From NCBI RefSeq assembly GCF_001686985.1, contig NZ_CP015318.1:308001-372000 (forward strand): a DNA stretch of 64,000 nucleotides, in the 5' to 3' direction. Under the pieces are notes generated by a model. The model saw only the letters and a list, made by a program, of their open reading frames with translations. It did not search any database and was not told the DNA's origin. The stretch's first letter is position 1; every line of letters starts with the position of its first letter. Shown in pieces: positions 17,058 through 24,793 of this stretch. Made by a program: the position numbers and the translations under genes. The stretch comes from Mesorhizobium amorphae CCNWGS0123. GTDB lineage: Bacteria > Pseudomonadota > Alphaproteobacteria > Rhizobiales > Rhizobiaceae.

Positions 17058-18254
17058 ATGGCCGGCTTCAAGACACTGGACGACATCGGCAACATCTCCG
17101 GCAAGCGCGTGCTGGTGCGCGTCGACCTCAACGTTCCCGTCGCCGACGGCAAGGTCACCGACGTCACCCGCATCGAGCGCATCGCGCCGACCTTGGCCGA
17201 ATTGTCCGGCAAGGGCGCCAAGGTCATCCTGCTTGCCCATTTCGGCCGTCCCAAGGACGGCCCGACCCCGGAGTTCTCGCTGGAGCCGATCGCCAAGGCG
17301 ACGGCGGATGTGCTCGGCCGTCCCGTCGGCTTTGCGTCCGACTGTGTTGGTGACACCGCCGCAAGCGCCGTCGCCGCCATGAACAAGGGCGACGTGCTGC
17401 TGCTCGAAAACACCCGCTTCTACAAGGCCGAGGAGAAGAACGACCCGGCCTTCACCGAAAAGCTCGCCGCCAATGGCGACATCTTCGTCAACGACGCCTT
17501 CTCCGCTGCTCACCGCGCCCATTCGTCGACCGAAGGGCTGGCGCATCTCTTGCCGGCCCATGCCGGCCGCACCATGCAGGCCGAGCTCGACGCGTTGGAG
17601 AAGGGCCTCGGCAATCCCGTTCGCCCGGTCGTCGCCATCGTCGGCGGCGCCAAGGTGTCGACCAAGATCGACCTCTTGATGAACCTGGTGAAGAGGGTCG
17701 ACGCGCTGGTCATCGGCGGCGGCATGGCCAACACCTTCCTCGCCGCGCGCGGCACCGCTGTCGGCAAATCGCTGTGCGAGCACGACCTAGCCACCACCGC
17801 CAAGCAGATCATGATCGAGGCGGCCGAAGCCGGCTGCGCCATCATCCTGCCGGTCGACGGCGTCGTTGCCAAAGAATTCAAGGCGGGCGCCGCCAGCGAA
17901 ACCGTCGCCATATCGGAGGTGCCGGCCGACGGCATGATCCTCGATGTCGGCGAAAAGACCGTGAAGACCGTCGCCGACTGGATCGACCGTGCCGCGACGC
18001 TGGTCTGGAACGGCCCCCTCGGCGCCTTCGAGATCGAGCCCTTCGACCACGCAACGGTGGCGGCGGCCAGGCACGCGGCGGCCCGCACCAAGGCCGGCAA
18101 GCTGGTCTCGGTGGCCGGCGGCGGCGATACGGTGGCCGCGTTGAACCATGCCGGCGTGGCCGACGACTTCACCTATGTCTCGACCGCCGGCGGCGCCTTC
18201 CTGGAATGGATGGAGGGCAAGCCATTGCCGGGCGTCGAGGTGCTGAAGCGCTGA
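17058..18254 (+). CDS. pgk: phosphoglycerate kinase
   Basis: A 398-residue monomeric glycolytic kinase transferring phosphate from 1,3-bisphosphoglycerate to ADP. RVDLNVP near the start, HFGRPK, the [10 protein letters not shown] segment, the nucleotide-site [10 protein letters not shown], and the C-terminal [10 protein letters not shown] are all present. Length is typical. AAAAGGGATCAGC precedes the ATG. It is 140 nt upstream of fbaB on the same strand, so cotranscription is possible. Confidence 0.97.
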   Translation: MAGFKTLDDIGNISGKRVLVRVDLNVPVADGKVTDVTRIERIAPTLAELSGKGAKVILLAHFGRPKDGPTPEFSLEPIAKATADVLGRPVGFASDCVGDTAASAVAAMNKGDVLLLENTRFYKAEEKNDPAFTEKLAANGDIFVNDAFSAAHRAHSSTEGLAHLLPAHAGRTMQAELDALEKGLGNPVRPVVAIVGGAKVSTKIDLLMNLVKRVDALVIGGGMANTFLAARGTAVGKSLCEHDLATTAKQIMIEAAEAGCAIILPVDGVVAKEFKAGAASETVAISEVPADGMILDVGEKTVKTVADWIDRAATLVWNGPLGAFEIEPFDHATVAAARHAAARTKAGKLVSVAGGGDTVAALNHAGVADDFTYVSTAGGAFLEWMEGKPLPGVEVLKR

Positions 18255-18394
18255 GAGCGTCTGGCTTGGACGATCAATACTAGGAGAGCGCGCCGGGGCG
18301 GCCGCAACTTTCAATCGATTCGAGCTTTCCGGCGTCATTTCTTTGGCGGTAATGTTCTGCTGGCGCGGAAACAACACCGTCAAGGAGAAGCAAA

Positions 18395-19420
18395 ATGAGC
18401 GAACGTCTCGAAGACATTGCCGCCGCGATCGTCGCCGACGGCAAGGGCCTCTTGGCCGCCGATGAAAGCTCCGGCACAATCAAGAAGCGTTTCGACGTCA
18501 TCGGCGTCGAATCGACCGCCGACAGCCGCCGCGACTACCGCGAGATGATGTTCCGCGCCAAGGACGCGATGACGAAATACATTTCCGGCGTCATTCTCTA
18601 CGACGAGACCATCCGCCAGAAGGCCGTCGACGGTACGCCTCTGGTCGACATCATCAAGGCCTCGGGCGCCATCCCCGGCATCAAGGTCGACGCCGGCGCC
18701 AAGCCGCTGGCCGGTTTTCCCGGCGACACCATCACCGAAGGCCTCGACGGCCTGCGCGAGCGCCTCGCCGAATACTACAAGATGGGTGCCCGCTTCGCCA
18801 AATGGCGCGCGGTGATCGACATCGACGTCGCCAAGGGCGTGCCGTCGGCCACCTCGATCGGCTCCAACGCCCATGCGCTGGCCCGCTATGCTGCACTTTG
18901 CCAGGAGGCCGGCATCGTGCCGATCGTCGAGCCGGAGGTGCTGATGGACGGCGCCCACGACATCGACACCTGCTACGAGATCAGCAAGGCGACGCTGACG
19001 AAGCTCTACACCGAGCTCTATGCGGCCCGCGTCGTCCTCGAAGGCACCATCCTCAAGCCCAATATGGTTTTGGCCGGCAAGAAGTCGGGCAAGGTAAGCA
19101 GCCCGGAGGAAGTCGCCGAACGGACCATAAAACTGTTCCGCGAGACGGTGCCGTCGGCGGTGCCGGGCATCGCCTTCCTCTCCGGCGGGCAATCGGACGA
19201 GGAAGCCACCGCCAATCTCAACGCCATCAACGTCATCGGTCCGCATCCGTGGAAACTGAGTTTCTCCTACGGCCGCGCCTTGCAGGCCGCCCCGCAGAAG
19301 GCCTGGAGCGGCAAGGCGGAAAATATTGCCGCCGGCCAGGCCGCCTTTGCTCATCGCGCGCGCATGAACTATCTGGCGGCGCTCGGACAATGGCAGCCGG
19401 CGCTGGAAAAGGCCGCCTGA
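18395..19420 (+). CDS. fbaB: class I fructose-bisphosphate aldolase
   Basis: A 341-residue Schiff-base aldolase splitting fructose 1,6-bisphosphate. It shows the plant/animal-like class I features: GLLAADESSGTIKKRF near the start, FAKWRAVIDI, IVPIVEPEVLMDG, and the Schiff-base lysine in LEGTILKPNMV. FLSGGQSDEEATANLNAIN is the conserved late motif. Class I aldolase next to pgk is the usual rhizobial arrangement. AAGGAGAAGCAAA precedes ATG. A terminator follows. Confidence 0.96.
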   Translation: MSERLEDIAAAIVADGKGLLAADESSGTIKKRFDVIGVESTADSRRDYREMMFRAKDAMTKYISGVILYDETIRQKAVDGTPLVDIIKASGAIPGIKVDAGAKPLAGFPGDTITEGLDGLRERLAEYYKMGARFAKWRAVIDIDVAKGVPSATSIGSNAHALARYAALCQEAGIVPIVEPEVLMDGAHDIDTCYEISKATLTKLYTELYAARVVLEGTILKPNMVLAGKKSGKVSSPEEVAERTIKLFRETVPSAVPGIAFLSGGQSDEEATANLNAINVIGPHPWKLSFSYGRALQAAPQKAWSGKAENIAAGQAAFAHRARMNYLAALGQWQPALEKAA

Positions 19421-19445
19421 CCACACCTCGTCTGTGTTGATCCGG

Positions 19446-19470
19446 ACCCGGGCCGTGTGCCCGGGTTTTG
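19446..19470 (+). terminator. rho-independent terminator of fbaB
   Basis: ACCCGGGC (19446-19453) and GCCCGGGT (19459-19466) flank CGTGT and are followed by TTTG TTTG. Confidence 0.85.
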
Positions 19471-19564
19471 TTTGCCCGGTGGTTGCACGCCTTAGAAAGA
19501 ACTGGCGGTCATGTCGGTTTGCACCGGTGCCGAACGTCCTTGGAGGGAAAACAGGGAGTGGTTC

Positions 19565-20305
19565 ATGCCAAACAACAAGATCGTTTCGCGGGAAGACTGG
19601 TTCGAGGCGCACAAGGCACATCTGGTGCGCGAAAAGGAACTGACGCGCTTTCGCGACCGCATCGCCGCCGAGCGCCGCGATTTGCCCTGGCTCAAGATCA
19701 GGAAGGACTACGTCTTTGAAACCGGGCAGGGCCCGAAGAAACTGGCCGACCTGTTCGCGGGCAACAGCCAGCTGATCGTGTATCATTTCATGTTCGGGCC
19801 GGGCGCCGACTACCGCTGCGAAGGCTGTTCGTACCTCGCCGACCACATCGACGGCGCCAACCTGCATCTCAAACACCACGACGTGTCGCTGGTCGTGGTG
19901 TCGCGGGCGCCGCTGGCCGAACTGCTGCCCTACAAGCAGCGCATGGGCTGGAAATTCGACTGGGTGTCGTCCTACGCTTCGGATTTCAATTTCGACATGC
20001 AGGTCTCCTTCACCGACAAGCAGATCGCGGCGGGTGACACCACCTACAATTTCGAGACGCGTCCGCGGACATCGAAGGATCTTCCCGGCGCCAGCGTGTT
20101 CTACCGCGATGCGACCGGCGACATCTTCCTGACCTTCATGACACGCGCCCGCGGTGGCGACCCGCTGATCGGCGCCTACCACTATCTCGACATGACGCCC
20201 AAGGGCCGCAACGAGACTGGTCCCTACAACGGGCTGATGGACTGGGTGCGGCTGCATGACGAATACCAGGAGGGGCCGCAGGCTGAGCACGATTGCTGCC
20301 GCTGA
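19565..20305 (+). CDS. DUF899 family thioredoxin-fold protein
   Basis: A 246-residue cytoplasmic protein of the DUF899 family, which is common in rhizobia and related to thioredoxin-like proteins. The family start (VSREDWFEAHKAHLVREKELTRFRDRIAAERRDLPW) is seen, followed by the redox-like CEGCSYLADHID and late motifs (VFYRDATGDIFLTF, GAYHYLDMTPKGRNE). The biochemical role is unknown; CxxC suggests redox chemistry. The C-terminus adds a CC pair. ATG at 19565 follows GGGAGTGGTTC; the upstream ATG at 19511 gives an unlikely leader. Confidence 0.85.
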   Translation: MPNNKIVSREDWFEAHKAHLVREKELTRFRDRIAAERRDLPWLKIRKDYVFETGQGPKKLADLFAGNSQLIVYHFMFGPGADYRCEGCSYLADHIDGANLHLKHHDVSLVVVSRAPLAELLPYKQRMGWKFDWVSSYASDFNFDMQVSFTDKQIAAGDTTYNFETRPRTSKDLPGASVFYRDATGDIFLTFMTRARGGDPLIGAYHYLDMTPKGRNETGPYNGLMDWVRLHDEYQEGPQAEHDCCR

Positions 20306-20389
20306 AGAGAGCGGCAGGCGCGCAAGCCCGTTCACCTGTGCCGCCGCATGCGCTAAAGGGCTGGTTGTAATCCGTTCAATGGTATCGCC

Positions 20390-21121
20390 ATGCGTTTTCC
20401 AGCCCTCCTCACCTGGCTCGCCTTCCCGGTCTATATCTGGCAGGGGCTTGGCGTGCGCCGCCGCACCACCCGCATGCTGCCTGCGCAAGGGCCGGTCATG
20501 CATGAAATATCAGGCAGGCAGCCGGCAATCTCGTTGCTGGTACTGGGCGATTCCTCGGCCGCTTCGGTCGGCATCGGCAATTCCGAGGACGGGCTTGCCG
20601 CGCAGCTGGCCGCGTTGATCTCGAAAGGCACCGGCCGCGTCGTCCGCTGGCGGGCGGCCGGCTTCAATTCGGCAACGTCGGGCCAGATCCGCGATCATGT
20701 CCTGCCCAATCTGTCGGCCGATTCCTGGACGCATATCGTGCTGGCCATCGGCACCAACGACACCAAGAACTTTCATTCGGTGCCGCGCTTCAAGAAGGAG
20801 TTCGGCGGCCTGCTCTATGCGCTGCGCGCCAAATGGCCGGAGGCGCGCGTGGTGTGGTCGCCAGTGCTGGAGTTCACCCGCGCGCCTGCCATGCCGCCAC
20901 TGCTCGGCAAGATCCTCGAAATCCGCGCCACCGAAATGAATCGCATGGGCGAGCGCCTCTGTCTCGAGCGCGGCGCGGTGCCGGCGCCGCGGCTGCCGAT
21001 CACCAACCCGGAGGCCGGCTTTGCCTCCGACGGTTTTCATGCCTCGGAGGCGGGTTACCGCGCCTGGGCCGAGCATCTGGTCGGCCTGGTGTTGGCGGAA
21101 GGGCAAGGCGTGGCGCTGTAG
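20390..21121 (+). CDS. SGNH/GDSL-type esterase or lipase
   Basis: A 243-residue hydrolase. Blocks of the SGNH family are in order: VLGDSSAAS (block I, nucleophile Ser), GFNSATSG (II-like), AIGTNDTKN (III) and DGFHASEAGY (V, Asp and His). The N-terminus is hydrophobic (MRFPALLTWLAFPVYIWQGLGV), which suggests a membrane anchor or signal. It would hydrolyse an ester on a lipid, polysaccharide or small molecule. It lies 84 nt downstream of the DUF899 gene on the same strand. Confidence 0.85.
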   Translation: MRFPALLTWLAFPVYIWQGLGVRRRTTRMLPAQGPVMHEISGRQPAISLLVLGDSSAASVGIGNSEDGLAAQLAALISKGTGRVVRWRAAGFNSATSGQIRDHVLPNLSADSWTHIVLAIGTNDTKNFHSVPRFKKEFGGLLYALRAKWPEARVVWSPVLEFTRAPAMPPLLGKILEIRATEMNRMGERLCLERGAVPAPRLPITNPEAGFASDGFHASEAGYRAWAEHLVGLVLAEGQGVAL

Positions 21122-21132
21122 CGGTTGCGCTC

Positions 21133-21294
21133 CTACCCCCAATGGCCGAGCAGCGCCGTTATCGAGATCGCCGCCATGGCCAGCACCGCCAGCTTCCAGA
21201 AATCGCTGCGCCGCCTCAGCCCCGGCCAGCCGAGCGGCTTGATCAGCTGGATTGCCATGATGCCAATGATGACGAGCGCGAGGAGTTTCGACAT
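21133..21294 (-). CDS. 53-residue two-helix membrane protein
   Basis: A small frame coding MSKLLALVIIGIMAIQLIKP, a basic loop (GLRRRSD), then a second hydrophobic helix ending TALLGHWG. Two membrane spans with a positively charged loop suggest an inner-membrane hairpin. An in-frame ATG at 21312 would add six residues; neither start has a strong ribosome site. It is convergent with the GDSL gene, ending 11 nt from it. Function unknown. Confidence 0.55.
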   Translation of the reverse strand: MSKLLALVIIGIMAIQLIKPLGWPGLRRRSDFWKLAVLAMAAISITALLGHWG

Positions 21295-21430
21295 GCCGCT
21301 TTTGACCAGCATCGCGCCCGGCTGTCAAAGCGGTTCTCCGTCATCTCAGCCGGCCGACTCATTCCTGACAAAAGGCCCATTTCCCGGGCAGCCGCACGCC
21401 AACCCAAAACCTTCTTCAGCGGCCTGACAT

Positions 21431-21456
21431 CCTCCTGACAGACTGCTGTCAGGAGG
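21431..21456. promoter_or_regulatory. operator-like inverted repeat, copy 1 (DUF1127 gene)
   Basis: CCTCCTGACAG and CTGTCAGGAGG are perfect 11-bp arms around ACTG, ending 41 nt before the small DUF1127-like gene. The same core lies upstream of the VOC operon at 21738. Probable binding site of the WYL regulator encoded at 22634. Confidence 0.75.
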
Positions 21457-21497
21457 GGTGTGCGATGATGCTCTCATCAAAACAGAGGAGAGTCGTC

Positions 21498-21665
21498 ATG
21501 AACGGTTTTACGATTTTGCACAGCGTCCAGCACTATGTCGGCAAGATCCGCACGATGCGCAACGAGATCCGCACCCAGCGTTTCATGAACGGTCTGCCGG
21601 CGGACATCCGCAAGGACATTGGCTGGCCGGACATGTATGCCAACGGCCGCCACATCGATAGCTGA
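21498..21665 (+). CDS. small DUF1127-like protein
   Basis: A 55-residue protein (MNGFTILHSVQHYVGKIRTM...). Its C-terminal half reads FMNGLPADIRKDIGWPDMYANGR, which has the L-x-D-I-G-(hydrophobic) pattern of DUF1127/YjiS proteins. Such proteins are small, basic and often stress- or regulator-controlled; some affect RNA and phosphate or carbon metabolism in rhizobia. ATG at 21498 follows AGAGGAGAGTCGTC. A perfect inverted repeat lies just upstream, shared with the next operon. Confidence 0.72.
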   Translation: MNGFTILHSVQHYVGKIRTMRNEIRTQRFMNGLPADIRKDIGWPDMYANGRHIDS

Positions 21666-21737
21666 GATGTTTTTTTGCGCGCCGCGCTTGGCTGCGGAGG
21701 CAGTGGCGCCCAGATGTAAGTCGCGGGGCTGCTGAAG

Positions 21738-21763
21738 GCTCCTGACAGTATGCTGTCAGGAGC
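21738..21763. promoter_or_regulatory. operator-like inverted repeat, copy 2 (VOC-WYL operon)
   Basis: GCTCCTGACAG and CTGTCAGGAGC are perfect 11-bp arms around TATG, 33 nt before the VOC start. Ten bases per arm are identical to copy 1 at 21431. Position suits repression or autoregulation by the WYL protein. Confidence 0.75.
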
Positions 21764-21796
21764 GATGCGATAAAGCGGCAACATCAGGAGAAAGAT

Positions 21797-22162
21797 ATGG
21801 CCTTCATCCCTGCAAAAGCCTCGGCCTGGTTCGAGATTCCCGTCACTGACATGGACCGTGCACGCGCCTTCTATGCGTCGGTGCTGCAGAACGATCTGGT
21901 GCTCGAGGAGAGCGGCCCGAATCCGATCGCCATGTTCAGCGCGCAGGAGCGTATGGCGTCTGGCCACGTCTATCCCGGCAAGCCGGCTGTGCCGGGAACC
22001 GGCCCGACGATCCATTTGTCGGTGGCCGCGCCGATCGAGGATGCGATGGAGCGGGTAACGCAAAATGGCGGCCAGGTCGTCTCGCCGGCGATCTCCATTC
22101 CGGCCGGCACATTCGCCTATTGCCTCGACCCCGACGGCAACAGTTTCGGCCTTTTCGTCTAG
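21797..22162 (+). CDS. VOC family protein (YafY-linked)
   Basis: A 121-residue glyoxalase-fold protein. It starts ASAWFEIPVTDMDRARAFYASVLQ, the usual first strand-helix, and ends FAYCLDPDGNSFGLFV with the second module's metal-side strand. Small VOC proteins of this group are common next to YafY-type regulators. AGGAGAAAGAT precedes ATG. It is the first gene of a likely operon with the hypothetical gene at 22171 (8 nt away) and the regulator at 22634. Confidence 0.85.
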   Translation: MAFIPAKASAWFEIPVTDMDRARAFYASVLQNDLVLEESGPNPIAMFSAQERMASGHVYPGKPAVPGTGPTIHLSVAAPIEDAMERVTQNGGQVVSPAISIPAGTFAYCLDPDGNSFGLFV

Positions 22163-22170
22163 GTACGCGC

Positions 22171-22581
22171 ATGGTGAAAAGCTGGAACGACAGGCTGAAC
22201 ACAGCGGGCATCAACGGCATCAAGCCGTCGCCGCGCACGGTGGCCGACGTCGTCGAAGGCCAGTCGATGCTGGTGCCGACGGCGCGCCAGGTCGACGATT
22301 TCATCCGCTCCATCCCCGAGGGCGTCGAAATGGATGTCCGTGCCCTGCGCACCGCTTTAGCCATCGAGCACGGTGCCGAAGTGACATGTCCGGTCACCAT
22401 CGGCTATCATCTGCGCACCGTCGCTGAGGCCGCCAATGAGGATCTGGAGCGCGGCATGTCGCTGAGTGACGTCGCACCGTTCTGGCGGGTGATCGACGCC
22501 AGGACGCCGACAACGAGGAAATTGTCCTTCGGCGCGGAGTTCGTCGCCGCGCAGCGCAAGCGCGAAGGGCTGAAACCATAA
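22171..22581 (+). CDS. conserved hypothetical protein in the WYL operon
   Basis: A 136-residue soluble protein (MVKSWNDRLNTAGINGIKPSPRTVADVVEGQSMLVPTARQVDDFIRSIPEGVEMDVRALRTALA...). The middle has a single cysteine in EVTCPVTIGYHLRTVAEAANEDL. The end shows PFWRVIDARTPTTRKLSFG, a pattern I associate loosely with O6-methylguanine methyltransferase-like or DNA-binding folds, without confidence. The ATG at 22171 is 8 nt after the VOC stop; in-frame codons before it overlap VOC. It is probably cotranscribed with its neighbours and so may share their inducing signal. Confidence 0.7.
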   Translation: MVKSWNDRLNTAGINGIKPSPRTVADVVEGQSMLVPTARQVDDFIRSIPEGVEMDVRALRTALAIEHGAEVTCPVTIGYHLRTVAEAANEDLERGMSLSDVAPFWRVIDARTPTTRKLSFGAEFVAAQRKREGLKP

Positions 22582-22608
22582 TGCATGTCGCCCGACCACG
22601 ACATGCAT
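22581..22608. repeat. perfect 10-bp hairpin (ATGCATGTCG type)
   Basis: ATGCATGTCG (22581-22590) and CGACATGCAT (22599-22608) flank CCCGACCA. It starts at the last base of the preceding stop codon and lies 25 nt before the regulator gene. It looks like a shortened form of a Rhizobiales intergenic repeat whose ends carry the same words. Confidence 0.65.
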
Positions 22609-22633
22609 AAAGACAACGCCGAGGGACCATACG

Positions 22634-23353
22634 ATGCGCCGTGCCGACAGGCTCTTCCAGATCGTGCAGCATCTGCGCGGTGGCCGTCTGGTCACTGCCC
22701 AGAAGTTGGGCACCTGGCTCGAGGTTTCCGAGCGAACCATCTACCGCGACATCGCCGATCTGCAGTCGACCGGGGTGCCGATCGACGGCGAGGCGGGCGT
22801 TGGCTACATGATGAGGGAGGGTTTCGACCTTCCGCCGCTGATGTTCACCCGTGACGAGATCGTGGCACTGGTCGCCGGCGCCCGCATGGTGCGCGCCTTT
22901 GGCGGCGCCGCCATGGCCAGGGCCGCCGATGAGGCGCTGGTCAAGATCGGCGCCGTCCTGCCCGACGCCGAGAAGGACCGCATCGCCCGCACCGAGATCC
23001 ACACGCCGATGTGGGTGGTGAGCGATGCCGCGCGCGAGGCGATCGACCTGATCGAGCGCGCCGTCGAGAAACGCCAGGTGCTGACCATCGATTACTCGGA
23101 CGAGGCCGGGCGCGGCACCGCGCGCGACATCCGGCCGCTCGGCCTGTGGTTCTGGGGCAAGGTATGGACGCTGGTCGCCTGGTGCGAGATGCGCGACGAT
23201 TTCCGCGCCTTCCGCATCGACCGCATCGCTTCGGTGGTGATCGCCGGCCGCATCTTCAAGCCGGAACGCGGCAAGCAGCTGGCGGATTTCTACCGGGCGG
23301 TGGAGCGCAGCGAAGACTACGGCATGACGCCGGATCGGGCGGCGCGTAGCTGA
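22634..23353 (+). CDS. YafY-type transcriptional regulator (HTH + WYL domain)
   Basis: A 239-residue DNA-binding protein. An N-terminal winged HTH_11 domain (RADRLFQIVQHLRGGRLVTAQKLGTWLEVSERTIYRDIADLQSTGVPIDGEAG) is followed by a WYL domain from about residue 135. The WYL-like core here is a variant (VEKRQVLTIDYSDEAGRGTARDIRPLGLWFWGKVWTLVAWCEMRDDFRAFRIDRI). WYL domains sense nucleic acids or small ligands. The likely targets are the two perfect inverted repeats at 21431 and 21738. It is the last gene of the VOC operon and ends at a strong bidirectional terminator. Confidence 0.9.
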   Translation: MRRADRLFQIVQHLRGGRLVTAQKLGTWLEVSERTIYRDIADLQSTGVPIDGEAGVGYMMREGFDLPPLMFTRDEIVALVAGARMVRAFGGAAMARAADEALVKIGAVLPDAEKDRIARTEIHTPMWVVSDAAREAIDLIERAVEKRQVLTIDYSDEAGRGTARDIRPLGLWFWGKVWTLVAWCEMRDDFRAFRIDRIASVVIAGRIFKPERGKQLADFYRAVERSEDYGMTPDRAARS

Positions 23354-23364
23354 GCAGCGCGAGA

Positions 23365-23410
23365 CAACCAACAAAAAAGCCCGCTCGAAAGCGGGCTTTT
23401 TTGTTGGTTG
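23365..23410. terminator. strong bidirectional terminator between the WYL and TrcR genes
   Basis: A long perfect inverted repeat: CAACCAACAAAAAAGCCCGC, loop TCGAAA, and its exact complement. A-runs on one side and T-runs on the other serve both strands of this convergent pair. Confidence 0.95.
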
Positions 23411-23419
23411 CCGAGAAGC

Positions 23420-24118
23420 TTACTCCTCGTCCGCTTCCTCGTCCTTGTCTTTCGACTTCAAGGCCGAAAGCTTGGCGAAGACGGCGTTGGCGTCGAGCTC
23501 GGCATCCTCGTCCTTGGGCTTTTCCGGCGCCGGCACCAGCCGTTCGGTCAGCGCCGCCGGCAGCAGCGTGTCGCCGACAGGCTGCGCCTGCTCGCGGCCG
23601 CGCGAGGCGCGATTGACTTCCATGTCGAGGTCGATCTGCGAGGCCAGACCCAGAGTCACCGGGTCCATCGGCTGCAGATTGGCCGAATTCCAGTGCTTGC
23701 GCTCGCGGATCTGGTCGATCGTCGACTTGGTGGTGCCGACGAGGCGCGAGATCTGCGCGTCCTTCAGCTCGGGATGGTTGCGCACCAGCCACAGGATGGC
23801 GTTCGGCCGGTCCTGGCGCTTCGACAGCGGCGTGTAGCGCGGACCCTTGCGCTTGGATTCCGGCACCCGCACCTTGGGGTCGGAGAGCTTCAGACGATGG
23901 TTCGGATCCTTCTCTGCGCGCGCGATCTCGTCGCGGGTCAGCTGGCCGGTCATGATCGGGTCCATGCCCTTGATGCCTTGCGCCGATTCGCCGTCGGCGA
24001 TCGCCTTGACCTCGAGCGGATGCAGTCCGCAGAATTGCGCGATCTGCTCGAAGGAGAGCGCGGTGTTGTCGACCAGCCAGACGGCGGTCGCCTTGGGCAT
24101 CAGCAGCGTATTGGCCAT
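23420..24118 (-). CDS. trcR: cell-cycle transcriptional regulator TrcR (DUF1013)
   Basis: A 232-residue protein of the DUF1013/TrcR family found across alphaproteobacteria. The start MANTLLMPKATAVWLVDNTALSFEQIAQFCGLHPLEVKAIADGE includes a helix-turn-helix-like region. A second one follows (AILWLVRNHPELKDAQISRLVGTTKSTIDQIRERKHW), and the C-terminus is acidic. It is thought to regulate cell-cycle genes and interact with RNA polymerase. ATG at 24118 is used because the frame to 24178 adds a non-conserved leader. Single gene. Confidence 0.9.
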   Translation of the reverse strand: MANTLLMPKATAVWLVDNTALSFEQIAQFCGLHPLEVKAIADGESAQGIKGMDPIMTGQLTRDEIARAEKDPNHRLKLSDPKVRVPESKRKGPRYTPLSKRQDRPNAILWLVRNHPELKDAQISRLVGTTKSTIDQIRERKHWNSANLQPMDPVTLGLASQIDLDMEVNRASRGREQAQPVGDTLLPAALTERLVPAPEKPKDEDAELDANAVFAKLSALKSKDKDEEADEE

Positions 24119-24322
24119 TTCAAAAATCCTTCTCGTTCGCCCGCGTTCCCGCGCGGGCGGTGGTTTTAGAGCCACCAAAATGGGAAATTCGCGGCCTGTA
24201 TAACCGCTCCGCTGCCATTTCGCAATGTTTTTGGGAGAGTCGCGGCAAGAGCGGCGACAGAGTAAGGGAACGGCCGATCAGCGATCGGCGGTCATTGCCG
24301 CCGCAAAGGGCGGTCCACAAAG

Positions 24323-24352
24323 ACAAAACCCGCCGGACAGGGTCCAGCGGGC
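24323..24352 (-). terminator. terminator downstream of the DUF1127 gene
   Basis: On the minus strand CCCGCTGGAC and GTCCGGCGGG (one G-T pair) close on CCT and are followed by TTTTGTCTTTG, about 85 nt past the DUF1127 stop. The remainder of 24119-24436 holds this element, another hairpin and the trcR promoter region. Confidence 0.7.
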
Positions 24353-24398
24353 TCGGAACCGGCGACGCAAAACTGTCAGCGGCGGCTCTGGCTTCTTT

Positions 24399-24431
24399 CG
24401 GCGGGTCCGGCCTTTCGGGCCGGACCCGCCG
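24399..24431. repeat. 14-bp perfect inverted repeat
   Basis: CGGCGGGTCCGGCC and GGCCGGACCCGCCG flank TTTCG, 5 nt past the DUF1127 stop on the minus strand. There is no T-run directly after it; probably an mRNA-end stabilising hairpin. Confidence 0.6.
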
Positions 24432-24436
24432 GAAAA

Positions 24437-24577
24437 TCAAATCGCCTGGCGGGCGATTCTCTCGATGTCGCCACGGTTGATGCCGAGGTCGTGCAGCTGA
24501 CGGGCGTTGAGCTTGTTCAGCTCGCGCACGGTTTCGTTGTACATGCGCCAGTTACGGAAAGCGCGGATCGGGTTCAT
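24437..24577 (-). CDS. DUF1127 small basic protein
   Basis: A 46-residue protein beginning MNPIRAFRNWRMYNETVREL and ending LGINRGDIERIARQAI. The C-terminal L-x-D-L-G-I-N-R-G-D-I motif is the DUF1127 signature, here nearly canonical. GGAGGACTACC before ATG sets the start. In Rhizobiales, proteins of this size and type are controlled by LysR-type regulators (VtlR/LsrB class) and have been tied to stress and host interaction. A perfect dyad lies about 90 nt upstream and a terminator downstream, so it is a compact single-gene unit. Confidence 0.88.
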   Translation of the reverse strand: MNPIRAFRNWRMYNETVRELNKLNARQLHDLGINRGDIERIARQAI

Positions 24578-24666
24578 GGTAGTCCTCCATTTGTTGGATC
24601 AATTGTTTCGATGCCGCTTAGATAGGCATCGTTGCCCAAGAAATGAACGGACGCTTTTGCATGGCC

Positions 24667-24686
24667 GCAATGCAATTGTGCATTGC
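24667..24686. promoter_or_regulatory. dyad upstream of the DUF1127 gene, candidate LysR-type site
   Basis: GCAATGCA and TGCATTGC are perfect 8-bp arms around ATTG, about 90 nt upstream of the DUF1127 start. Position and symmetry suit an activator site; the regulator is not known. Confidence 0.5.
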
Positions 24687-24793
24687 AGCATTAAGCCTTT
24701 GTTCAGCTTGTCGGGCCGCCGACACGCACGCCCCCAGGATGTGCCCTGCCGTTCGCAGGCCGCAGGCCGGCATCACCTGAATATCGATACATC

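Noticed and set aside
18380..20503. 707-codon open frame antisense to fbaB and the DUF899 gene
   Set aside because: Crosses two real genes and a terminator; His/Arg/Asp/Gly-rich composition typical of antisense frames in GC-rich DNA.
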